This document shows, one piece after another, positions 53,261 to 61,907 of a stretch of 64,000 bases of DNA. The position numbers and the translations under genes were made by a program. The stretch's first letter is position 1. Each line of letters begins with the position of its first letter. The notes below the pieces were generated by a model. That model was not told where the DNA came from, did not search any database, and saw only the letters and a program-made list of their open reading frames with translations. The stretch lies in NCBI GenBank assembly GCA_004020645.1, contig SAQL01000035.1:1-64000 (forward strand), in the 5' to 3' direction. This stretch comes from Mesorhizobium sp. Lineage in GTDB: Bacteria > Pseudomonadota > Alphaproteobacteria > Rhizobiales > Rhizobiaceae.

Positions 53261-53665
53261 TGTGCTGCTGTTTGCCGGCATCCGCCCACACAGGAAGAGC
53301 TTGGAAAGCGGTTGGTCGTGGCCTGAATGCGGAAATCGAGGAGCCGTTGGTCGTCGATCTCCAGCCTGAACGCGGTCGTTTCCTGGTGCCGCAAATCGGC
53401 TGTTGCATGCACATCCCTGTCAGACGTCAGTTTTCCTCGCCCATTTTGGTGTCGAGCGCGAAGTGCTCTTTAGGACCAGCAAGGCTTTTTGGAAATCTGA
53501 GAGCGGCTTTCCGCGGGGCGCTCCATTTTTGAGCATCAAGCTACCACAGCCAATGACGCGCAGGTTCCACCAGACTCGCCAGCCTTGAAGGACAGCGAAA
53601 ATAGCAGAGCACGACAGACACAACAATCCATCAGGAAGCCGCAGTCGTTGAAGATGCGGCGCTGC
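53261..53665. other. Intergenic region upstream of the ttsI nod box
   Basis: No recognised gene on either strand. Probably debris following the transposase remnant. Confidence 0.3.
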
Positions 53666-53712
53666 ATCCATACCGTGGATGCATTCGATCCAAATAATCG
53701 ATTTGTTCAATC
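53666..53712 (+). promoter_or_regulatory. nod box of ttsI
   Basis: ATCCATACCGTGGATGCATT then GATCCAAATAATCGATTTGT and CAATC: full nod box, 307 bases before ttsI. NodD control of ttsI through a nod box is the established way flavonoids switch on rhizobial T3SS. Confidence 0.92.
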
Positions 53713-53733
53713 AGTTTCTCGAAAGCTAACCCT
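53709..53733 (+). promoter_or_regulatory. tts-like box directly after the ttsI nod box
   Basis: TCAGTTTCTCGAAAGCTAAC begins within the last bases of the nod box. The run TCAGTTTCTCGAAAGCTAA is identical to the nopX tts box. It suggests TtsI acts on its own promoter. Confidence 0.7.
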
Positions 53734-54019
53734 ACCCTCTGTGGGAATCGGGCTCTGGGCCGCGACGCTGCCTTGCGAACGCAGGGGCTGCACGTAGGAG
53801 AGATGATGCAACGAGAAATCGCACGCGGGTTGCTGGCGTCGTGGGTTCGCCGACCGGCGTATTTGAGCCCGTCAGTTGGTCCTCACCCGCGCCTATTGCC
53901 ACCGAGCGACTTGCATGTCCCTCCAACTCGGACCTGTTCCGAGAGATGCGACGAGTTGCGCGCCGTGTGCTCCGATCAGATGGCCGCCGGTGACGCGTCT
54001 CTCTTCGATAGGAGATGAA

Positions 54020-54706
54020 ATGCGAACGCTGCTCGTGGATCATCATGCGGATCTTGCGCGCGCCATGCGACTTGCGCTCGGGGATGGCGGCTTCGTCGTT
54101 GATGTCGTTGGTACTCTGGAACTGGCCTCGAGTGCATTTTCTTGCGCTAGCTATGAAATTCTCCTGCTGGAATTGGCTCTGCCAGATGGCGATGGCTTGG
54201 GTTGGCTGAGGCAGTTGAGGACCCACGGGCATTCAGTTCCTGCCGTCATTATGAGCAGCCTTAACGATCTCGATAAGCGAATTGCGATCTTCAACGGTGG
54301 TGCGGACGACTTTCTGCTCAAACCCGTCTCTACCGATGAGCTTATCGCCAGAATGAGAGCCATTCTGCGCCGGGCGTCACAGATGACCGACCTGAGGCTC
54401 GTATTTGGCAATCTCAACTTCGATCCGGTCGCCCGGCAGGTTTTCGTTGCTGAGCACCCAATGATGATCGCACGTCGCGAACTCTGTATTCTAGAGCATC
54501 TGCTTAACCGGGCAGGCCGCATCGTGCCCCGTGCGCAGTTGGAAGATCACCTCTATTCGTTCAACGACGACGTGTCTGCCAACGCGCTTGAAGTCGGAAT
54601 CTATCGTTTACGTGGACATCTGACCAGATCAGGTGCAACGCCACGGATCAAGACCATCCGTGGCATTGGATACATTCTAGAATTGACTGACGCGTCATCC
54701 GCATAG
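54020..54706 (+). CDS. ttsI: T3SS transcriptional activator TtsI
   Basis: 228 residues from MRTLLVDHHADLA with GGAG five bases upstream. Response-regulator receiver (1-120) plus OmpR-type winged helix (~130-225: RRELCILEHLLNRAGRIVPR; NALEVGIYRLRGHL; TIRGIGYIL). The phospho-acceptor Asp is Glu51 (LLLELALPDGDGL), so it may act without phosphorylation. It binds tts boxes upstream of nop and rhc genes. Preceded by nod box and tts-like box; rhcC2 follows. Confidence 0.95.
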   Translation: MRTLLVDHHADLARAMRLALGDGGFVVDVVGTLELASSAFSCASYEILLLELALPDGDGLGWLRQLRTHGHSVPAVIMSSLNDLDKRIAIFNGGADDFLLKPVSTDELIARMRAILRRASQMTDLRLVFGNLNFDPVARQVFVAEHPMMIARRELCILEHLLNRAGRIVPRAQLEDHLYSFNDDVSANALEVGIYRLRGHLTRSGATPRIKTIRGIGYILELTDASSA

Positions 54707-54732
54707 TTTGTCGAACCGAAAGAAGATCTATT

Positions 54733-56199
54733 TTGCTGATCCTTCAACATCCTTGCCCTGCGCTCAATTGGCGGGCGATCGCCATCAAGGTTCCGAGACC
54801 TGCAGTGCCCCGTTACCTGGGCCATCTCCTCTGCGCGCTTATTGTGACTTTCCCACTTGGTGTCGCGGCGCAAAACAAGCAGGACAAAGGCGCGCCGCGT
54901 GCGGCTTCGAATAGCATCAACGCCACGCTGACCCTTTCCTCTTCGCTCGGGGAGACCGTTCATCTGCCCGCGCCAGCCACGACCATCTTTGTTGCTGACC
55001 CGACGATCGCGGATTTTCAGGCACCATCGAGCAAAACAATCTTCGTCTTTGGCAAGAAATCGGGGCGGACCAGCCTATTCGCCTTGGACGGCAACGGCGA
55101 ACCTCTCGCCGAATTGCGTATCGTTGTCACGCAACCGATCGGGGATTTACGCGCCATGTTGCGGGAGCAGGTCGGGGACTATCCCATCCGCGTCAACTAT
55201 ACGCCGCGCGGCGCAATCCTTAGCGGGACGGCGCCCGACGCAGAGGTCGCCGACACCGCAAAAAGAGTCACTGAGCAATATCTGGGCGACGGAGCGCAAG
55301 TCGTCAACAACATCAAGGTCGCTGGATCCCTGCAAGTTAACCTCAGCGTGCGCGTAGCCGAAGTCTCACGCAGCGCCATGAAGTCACTTGGCGTCAACCT
55401 GTCCGCCTTCGGTCAAATCGGCAATTTCAAAGTGGGCGTTCTAAGCGGAAGCGGTGCAAGCGCTGGATCTGGTTCAACCCAGGGTGGCGGTACAGCAGAA
55501 ATCGGATTCGACAACGGTGCCGTCAACGTCAGCGCGGTTCTCGACGCGCTCGCCAAGGAGCATATAGCTTCCGTCCTGGCTGAGCCGAACCTCACCGCTA
55601 TGTCGGGTGAAAAAGCCAGCTTTCTCGCTGGCGGCGAATTTCCCATTCCTGTCCTGCAGGAAAACAGGCAGGTATCGGTTGAATTCCGTCACTTCGGCGT
55701 CAGTCTGGAATTTGTGCCGACAGTTCTCAGCAACAATCAAATCAACATTCACGTAACGCCCGAAGTCAGTGAACTGTCGACGCAAGGTGCCGTGCAAATC
55801 AACGGAATTTCCGTGCCGGCAGTTTCCACGCGCCGAGCCGATACGGTCGTCGAACTCGCCAGTGGGCAGAGCTTCGCAATCGGCGGTCTAATCAGGCGGA
55901 ACGTCAACAATGATGTCAGGGCCTTTCCCTGGCTCGGAGAAATGCCGATCCTGGGACCGCTTTTTCGCTCGTCCTCGTTTCAAAAAGAGGAGTCAGAACT
56001 GGTCATTCTAGTTACGCCTTACATTGTAAGACCAGGCTCCAACCCAAACCAGATGAGCGCACCTACGGAGCGAGCGGCACCGGCTTTGAACGGAGGGGGC
56101 GCTCCGACGAATTCCGTGGCAAGTCCCCCGCGAGACCGCGCTGCTATCCGTGCGGGCGCGCCAAGCGCCCAGGGCGGTCTCGGCTTCATCATCGAATAG
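54733..56199 (+). CDS. rhcC2: T3SS/pilus-type secretin RhcC2
   Basis: 488 residues. Signal sequence in the first ~45 residues (LLCALIVTFPLGVAAQ), N-terminal pilus-assembly domain (ETVHLPAPATTIFVADPTIA), a BON domain, then the secretin barrel: VSAVLDALAKEHIASVLAEPN and VVELASGQSFAIGGLIRRNV ... FPWLGEMPILGPLFRS. It forms the outer-membrane pore; RhcC1 gives the missing N-domains. Gene order ttsI-rhcC2-y4xK is as in NGR234. The start at 54733 (TTG) is probable; the reading frame opens 26 bases after ttsI. Confidence 0.92.
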   Translation: MLILQHPCPALNWRAIAIKVPRPAVPRYLGHLLCALIVTFPLGVAAQNKQDKGAPRAASNSINATLTLSSSLGETVHLPAPATTIFVADPTIADFQAPSSKTIFVFGKKSGRTSLFALDGNGEPLAELRIVVTQPIGDLRAMLREQVGDYPIRVNYTPRGAILSGTAPDAEVADTAKRVTEQYLGDGAQVVNNIKVAGSLQVNLSVRVAEVSRSAMKSLGVNLSAFGQIGNFKVGVLSGSGASAGSGSTQGGGTAEIGFDNGAVNVSAVLDALAKEHIASVLAEPNLTAMSGEKASFLAGGEFPIPVLQENRQVSVEFRHFGVSLEFVPTVLSNNQINIHVTPEVSELSTQGAVQINGISVPAVSTRRADTVVELASGQSFAIGGLIRRNVNNDVRAFPWLGEMPILGPLFRSSSFQKEESELVILVTPYIVRPGSNPNQMSAPTERAAPALNGGGAPTNSVASPPRDRAAIRAGAPSAQGGLGFIIE

Positions 56200-56208
56200 T
56201 GTCGTCCA

Positions 56209-56772
56209 ATGATGTTGCGTTTTATAGTCCTCTTTGTCGCTCTGGCACCAAGCGTAAGTGGCTGCACAAGCACTACGCCAGTTCATGTCGAACCATCGGC
56301 ATCAATGCTTGTCCGAGAGGAGACCACCCTCCTGACGTTGCAAAGCCTGCGCGCTTCCGAACGGCAGCGTTTGCGTGATTTCCTAAACAAGGCCAGTCGC
56401 GGCCGATTCGATGCCCTCCACCTCCTCATCAGCGGTTCGCCCCAGCTCAGCGCAGGGGTAGCCCATCAGGCCAGGCAGTTGGCAATCGAAGCAGACAACA
56501 TTCAATTGCTCGATCAACACGACGCCGGCTCAGTGCGAATTGAGGCGATTGTCTATCACGCCCGTCCGCCGGTCTGTCCCTCATATGGTGCCTTACCCAA
56601 TGAAGAATCCTTCAAACAGCCGCTTGGTTGTTCGACAGGATTTAACCTGGCCGTGATGGTCAACGATCCGCGCGATCTGCTCGACAATCAGGCCGTCAAG
56701 TCCGGCGATGGCGATCGTGCTTCTGTACCAGTTGCCACTTACAGAACATTCGGGACGGATAAAGGTGGCTAA
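56209..56772 (+). CDS. y4xK: Y4xK-like lipoprotein (CpaD-like)
   Basis: 187 residues: lipoprotein signal MMLRFIVLFVALAPSVSGC, then LRASERQRLRDFLNKASRGR and a region AIVYHARPPVCPSYGALPNE plus FNLAVMVNDPRDLLDNQ typical of CpaD-type proteins that go with CpaC secretins. Nine bases after rhcC2. Likely helps to assemble RhcC2 in the outer membrane. Confidence 0.85.
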   Translation: MMLRFIVLFVALAPSVSGCTSTTPVHVEPSASMLVREETTLLTLQSLRASERQRLRDFLNKASRGRFDALHLLISGSPQLSAGVAHQARQLAIEADNIQLLDQHDAGSVRIEAIVYHARPPVCPSYGALPNEESFKQPLGCSTGFNLAVMVNDPRDLLDNQAVKSGDGDRASVPVATYRTFGTDKGG

Positions 56773-56856
56773 TACCGGCCCTTATCTTGGCAGCACTCCT
56801 ACCGGAGATTGAAAGCTTCCAATCTCGTCCTGATCTAAAATCAAAGGAACCGCTGG

Positions 56857-58728
56857 ATGCAATATAGGCGCGATATCGCGGGCCTTAGGGCTGTTGCTGT
56901 ACTTCCGGTCGTACTCTTTCATTTCGGAATTTCGGCGATCCCGGGTGGCTTTAGCGGGGTCGATATCTTCTTCGTCATCTCCGGCTACCTGATCAGCGGA
57001 AGCCTCTTGGATGACCTTGAACGCGGCCAATTTTCGATCGTCAACTTCTACTGGCGCCGTGCCCGGCGCATTCTGCCGGCTCTCGTCTTTGTGATGCTTC
57101 TCACCTGCATTGCCGCATTGTTCATTCTTCTGCCATCGGATCTGCGCGAATTCGGTCTTAGCATCATAGCTGCCTCGACCTTCTGGTCGAACGTTTTTTT
57201 CTGGAAAACGTCAAGTTACTTCTCGATCGATGCCGCGCTTCGACCACTGTTGCACACCTGGTCGCTTTCCGTAGAGGAGCAGTACTACATCTTCGCCCCA
57301 ATCCTGATGTTCCTAATCTATCGCTACATCGGGAAGCGCTGGCTGACGACACTTCTTCCGATAATTCTCTGCAGCTTCGTAATGGCGGTGATGGCGACAT
57401 CGCTGGCGCCCACCGCCGGATTCTATCTGCTGCCGACCCGAATCTGGGAACTCATGTTGGGCGCCCTGCTCATGCTCAAACGCCCCCCGCCGTTGGGCAA
57501 CCGATTCCTGATGGAGTCGGTGGGGTTGGCCGGATTTGGCCTTCTCGCCATCGGGTTCTTCGCGCTTTCGGAGAGCGACCCGTTCCCAGGCTACAACGCC
57601 TTGTATCCATGCATCGGAACGGCCCTTCTGATCTATGTTGGCCAAAATTCCCCCTCGACGGTCGCCAGCCGCATGCTCGAAGTCCGGCCGCTGGTCTGGA
57701 TTGGGCTCATCTCGTATTCTTTGTATCTTGTTCACTGGCCGCTCAATGCGTTCGCGCATTATCTTTCGTTCCAAAAACTCGATCCTTTGATGACCGGTGC
57801 GATGTTGGTAGCAAGCCTCGCATTGGCTGCATTCTCCTGGAAGTTTGTAGAGCAGCCGTTTCGACAGAAGAGGGCCTTCACCGCCCCGGGGCCTATCTTC
57901 GCCTTTTCAGCGCTCGCGATCGTTGTTCTTTGTGCCGGCGGAGCGGCGGGGGCGCTCGGCAACGGCTTTCCGCAACGGTTTCCGGACTATGTCCAGCGGC
58001 GCATTTCCGTCGGGGACTGGAGGAATGGCATCTGTTTCAACGAGGGCACCAGCCGGATCGAAAGCTGGAATATGGAGGATTGCACGCGCACTCGCGGTTT
58101 TCCAACAACGGTTTTTTTGTGGGGCGACTCCTTCGCCGCGCACTATGTTTCCGGCCTGGGTGCTAACATAAATCGGTTGCAGGCGAACATCGTGGAATAT
58201 ACGTACGCCGGCTGCCCGCCGATACTCTCTTACTACTCTTACGCTCGTCTTGATTGTGTCCGGTTCAATCGCAAGGCCTTGGACATCATCTTGGAAGCGG
58301 ACATCAAGACGGTTATCCTCAGCGGTAAATGGAGTGACTATGAGGTCAGAGGCTTCGACGGTCTTCAGCAAACAATCGATACGCTTCGTGCCCTGGGCGT
58401 GCGCGTGTTTGTCATCGGCCAGTCTCCGCAGTTCCCAACTGACGTCCGGAAAATTGCGTTCTTCGCCAAGCGCCAAAATCTGGACGATACGTCCTGGCCG
58501 ATGGCGATGGACCCCGGCATCAACGAACGTGTGCGCTCATTTACCAAAGGCGCCACATTCATCGATCCGCTGAAATTCCTGTGCAGCGCAGGACGCTGCC
58601 CCTATTCCGACAGAGGAGAGTTTATGTATTTCGACTATGGTCATTTCTCTTCAGCCGGCGCCACACTGGCAATCTCGAAATACTGGCCGGCTTTTGGCAA
58701 AGACAATGCTCTTCCTAAGACGAAGTAG
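56857..58728 (+). CDS. Acyltransferase-3/SGNH membrane protein (OafA-like)
   Basis: 623 residues. N-terminal acyltransferase-3 domain of about ten helices: YRRDIAGLRAVAVLPVVLFHFG, FSGVDIFFVISGYLIS, WRRARRILPAL and LLHTWSLSVEEQYYIFAP. C-terminal SGNH domain from ~390 with FLWGDSFAAHYVSGLG (GDS Ser) and FMYFDYGHFSSAGA (Asp/His). Such proteins O-acetylate LPS, exopolysaccharide or oligosaccharides. NodX is a shorter member without SGNH. The location after T3SS genes is unusual; substrate unknown. Confidence 0.88.
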   Translation: MQYRRDIAGLRAVAVLPVVLFHFGISAIPGGFSGVDIFFVISGYLISGSLLDDLERGQFSIVNFYWRRARRILPALVFVMLLTCIAALFILLPSDLREFGLSIIAASTFWSNVFFWKTSSYFSIDAALRPLLHTWSLSVEEQYYIFAPILMFLIYRYIGKRWLTTLLPIILCSFVMAVMATSLAPTAGFYLLPTRIWELMLGALLMLKRPPPLGNRFLMESVGLAGFGLLAIGFFALSESDPFPGYNALYPCIGTALLIYVGQNSPSTVASRMLEVRPLVWIGLISYSLYLVHWPLNAFAHYLSFQKLDPLMTGAMLVASLALAAFSWKFVEQPFRQKRAFTAPGPIFAFSALAIVVLCAGGAAGALGNGFPQRFPDYVQRRISVGDWRNGICFNEGTSRIESWNMEDCTRTRGFPTTVFLWGDSFAAHYVSGLGANINRLQANIVEYTYAGCPPILSYYSYARLDCVRFNRKALDIILEADIKTVILSGKWSDYEVRGFDGLQQTIDTLRALGVRVFVIGQSPQFPTDVRKIAFFAKRQNLDDTSWPMAMDPGINERVRSFTKGATFIDPLKFLCSAGRCPYSDRGEFMYFDYGHFSSAGATLAISKYWPAFGKDNALPKTK

Positions 58729-59099
58729 CGGGTCAGATGGCTGACAAGCACCAGTGCGGGTCCCTGTGATTGCTCCTGCTTCGGCAGCAGCCGCGACGAT
58801 GGAGCTGTTCAGGTTTAAGGCCACCCGATAGCGACCTAGGATGGGTGCTGCCACGCGGATCGGACTAAGCGTGCATTATCACGTAAATGTTGAGAGAATG
58901 AATGGCGCCGCGAAGGGCAATTCCAGCCATCCACAGCGACAGGCGTGTCGCGGTCCCGACATAGCAGTGGCACTTACCTGACACGGCCTCACACTGCCCT
59001 CTAAACGGCCCCGAATTTGAACTGACCACCCCTGGCCGGTTCATTGGGCAGGTCAAGGGCTAGGCTGTATTACACAGGGCTCACCCCTTTCAGTCTCAA
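58729..59099. other. Intergenic stretch, no recognised gene
   Basis: No coding frame of note. Between the acyltransferase gene and an IS3 fragment. Confidence 0.3.
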
Positions 59100-59217
59100 G
59101 TTGGTACGATGGGCCGTGGACGGTCGATGCAGACTTCAAGGATGGCGAAAGAAGCTCTCTATGCGTGCGTTGTCGAGGCAAGTGCCTTTGCCAGAGATGC
59201 TCGCGGCTGGAGAGATT
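59100..59217 (-). mobile_element. IS3-family OrfB fragment
   Basis: The minus strand reads ISGKGTCLDNARIESFF, the motif around the last catalytic residue of IS3 transposases. About 40 residues remain, ending at the porin stop. Confidence 0.6.
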
Positions 59218-60356
59218 TCAAAATGAGCGTTGGAAGCGGAGAATGCCGCCGACGCTGTTCGGCTTGCTCGTGCCCTTGACCGTGGTAGGGTCGGCAGGGC
59301 CGACGCCAAAGTTGCCGTAGTGGTCGTAATCGACCTCGGCTGTGACCGTGAAGCCAGGAACGACCATATAGACGACGTTTGCAGCCAAACCAGAATTCTT
59401 GAGCTGATCACTCGAGACCTGAAAGTTGAACGAAGTTTTCTCGTCAAACTCGTAGGTGGCGCCCGCCCAGAAAGCCCACTGGCCGTTCCAGATTTTGTAC
59501 GAGCCGCGCACATGATTGGCGATTGCGCCGTTTGAGTCCTCGTTGAGACTGCCATTGGAACCGTAGCCGAACAGTCCAAACAGCGACAGCTGGTTTGTGA
59601 CAGCGACGTCGACACGGATCTTGCCGGCCAAAGCTTCGTAGTTGCTGTCATAAGCCGCGACGCCGGTGATCGAGCCCCAGCCTTGCGTGTATTTCAAGCC
59701 GGCGACAACGTGCGGAATATAGCTGTCGATAGTACCGGCTGAGCCCGATCCTTGTTCGAGCGAAATCACGGTCGAAATGCCGTTGCCGGCGTCGAAGTAG
59801 TACTGAGCCACGTTGGTGTCGAAGCCGGCCGACCGAATGAGCATACTATCGAGAACGTTGCCAGCGTAGCTTACAAACGTATCGAAGGCCGACCCGTCCT
59901 TGCCAACTCGCAAGCCCCCCAGCTCGACCCAGGCAGAAGCCAGTGCGAGGCCGCTGTTGAAATCATAGTTCTGAGGACTGTCACGCGAGTTAGCGCTATT
60001 GCCAAAATTCACATGGGTTTCGGTATAGGTCGTCAACGCGCCGAGCTCGGTATGCTGGCCGGTCCAAGTTTTGAACGTGAAGCGTGTGTTGTTTCGCCAA
60101 GTGCCTTGGTCCTCGCCAGTTCTCACATCCGAGGTTCTTGCGCTGTCATACGATCGGACATCACGAGGCCGATATCATAACGGACATAGCCGCCGATGCG
60201 CAGGCAGGTGTCGGTGTTGAGAATATAGGAATAACCCGAGCCGAGGACGTCGCAGATCTTGATGTACTCGGCCGGTTCCCGCTCGGCGCCAGCTGCTCGA
60301 ACGACGGAAGCGGCCATCAGAGCAGTTAAGCCGAGAAGAGGACTCTTGATGTACAT
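59218..60356 (-). pseudogene. Outer-membrane porin (Omp2b/RopA type), one frameshift
   Basis: Start MYIKSPLLGLTALMAASVVRAAGAER with signal peptide; first part YIKICDVLGSGYSYILNTDTCLRIGGYVRYD is the rhizobial porin signature. Near 60147-60152 one base is lost and the frame changes to RTGEDQGTWRNNTRFTFKTW, which goes on through beta strands (AWVELGGLRVGKDGSAFDTF; WAFWAGATYEFDEKTSFNFQ) to the normal C-terminus GGILRFQRSF. Apart from the shift the gene is complete at about 379 residues. General diffusion porin. Confidence 0.88.
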
Positions 60357-60981
60357 GTCTAGATCTCCATGAAGGATTAAAAAGGATGGAGGCGTAAGAG
60401 AAAGCTTTCCTCTAAATTTTGTGCGTGTTATCTCCAATGTGTGGACGCCCAAGCGCTTGACACGAGAGGTTAGCCAGCGTAAAAGCCAAATGTACTTAGA
60501 ATAGTGTTTTATGCTAGGAGATTCATTATCGTTTATATGTGAAACACTCCGGTCAGACCGCTGCAGCCTCCGAATAGAGCAGCAAGCGACATGCCAACCT
60601 GAAGCGTAGATGCGGCTGACACTAAAATTGGGCCGACGCGCCTTCGTCTCGCTGGAATCACTTTTTTTGAGGGTCACTGCGAAAAGCAATGTGCGACACG
60701 GTTCGCCATGTTCGATATGTGACAGTCTCGTTAAACAGCGACGGCTTCCCGTCTGACCGCAACGGAGGCCGGTTCATGCGCTACCGAGAAGGATTACTGC
60801 GCGCATGCGGTCCGCAAGGGCTGCGCCACGGACAGAGGGCGTCCACGTCCGATGCGTCGCATGGTGGCCGCAGCACCTTTTCGCCGCTGTAAGTTCGCCG
60901 TGCAGGTACATTGCGCGGCCGGAAGCGAGGAGGGAGCGCACCCTGAAACGGTTGCCTACGGCTCGCCTCGAGTAATTGGCG
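60357..60981. other. Porin upstream region
   Basis: About 620 bp without an assigned gene; it holds the porin promoter. A stretch at 60431-60448 resembles the left half of a nod box but lacks the right half. Confidence 0.3.
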
Positions 60982-61395
60982 ATGAACAGCATTCTCGAGA
61001 ACTTAGTCTCGACGGAAAGAGCAACGAAAGGAAGCCGCTTGGACGAGCACGATCCGAAGGAAGAACTGATCGAGACCATTTTCCGCAACGGCACAATCAC
61101 TGCCGTGGGTATCCTGCTTGCCTTTTCGCTCGGCTTCCTCACTCATTGGGCGGCGAACCCCTTGCCATGGCAACTCTACGATCTGTTCGCCGTAGTGCCG
61201 ATCCTGCTCGGCATCGCACTGCAGATGAGAGCGCTGTCCATGCTGCTCGACATGAGTTCCTTGCGCCGCCCCATCTACGAACGCGCCAATCGCATTTTCA
61301 TGGTCGGCCTCATCCAGACCGCGTGTGGCGTCGGGATGGCCATCTTGCTCGATCTTTTCGGGATATCGGTAGGGGGCACGGTGCCCGGCGCTTGA
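60982..61395 (+). CDS. Small integral membrane protein of unknown function
   Basis: 137 residues with three hydrophobic segments (ITAVGILLAFSLGFLTHWA; LYDLFAVVPILLGIALQM; IFMVGLIQTACGVGMAILL) after a charged N-terminus. The start MNSILENLVS is chosen over a TTG six bases earlier. No recognised family. Stands alone. Confidence 0.6.
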   Translation: MNSILENLVSTERATKGSRLDEHDPKEELIETIFRNGTITAVGILLAFSLGFLTHWAANPLPWQLYDLFAVVPILLGIALQMRALSMLLDMSSLRRPIYERANRIFMVGLIQTACGVGMAILLDLFGISVGGTVPGA

Positions 61396-61907
61396 CGACA
61401 AGCCACACCGCCGCTCATCGCTCGAAGCGACGTCAAGTCCGGGAGCCTTGTGCACCCCCTAGCGGCCTTCCTTCTATCAAATGAGCGGACGTCAGCTTTA
61501 GAGCGTCTCGGTGGCTAAAGCCGGTATGGTTTTTCGGCCGGCAGGGAAGACCGCTGGCTGGATCTGGATGGATCAGGCGTTTGCGTCTGAACGAGGCTTG
61601 ACAGGTGCGTTGCGACGTTTGGCGTCGGACATGAATTTCGCATTGCAAAGTTCTTCCGCAGACGCCTCAAGTACACTGCACTGGCGTCACGTACTCAAAC
61701 GTGAATGCGGCACCGCACCATCACCTCAGGCGGAACCATGGCACGCGCACTCCCCGGCGTGGTTGATACCGTCCTGTCCAACCGAGACTGCGACATCGCC
61801 GCCTCCGCCTTGAAAACGCGGAGAAAGCGGGACGCACTGACTTAGGTCAGAGACAGGACGAGCGCGCAACGAAACAACATGGATCAGCGACGTGGGACGA
61901 CAGCTCC
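61396..61907. other. Region upstream of hemN, no gene seen
   Basis: Neither an anaerobox (TTGAT-N4-ATCAA) nor a valid sigma-54 promoter was found. Open frames have no motif. Confidence 0.35.

Noticed and set aside
60431..60480. Nod-box-like start (ATCTCCAATGTGTGGACG) upstream of the porin
   Set aside because: Only the left half fits; there is no AAACAATCGATTT half, and it points away from the porin.
61738..61755. TGGCACGCGCACTCC upstream of hemN as a sigma-54 promoter
   Set aside because: The -12 element (TTGC) is missing; the GC at the required spacing is absent.
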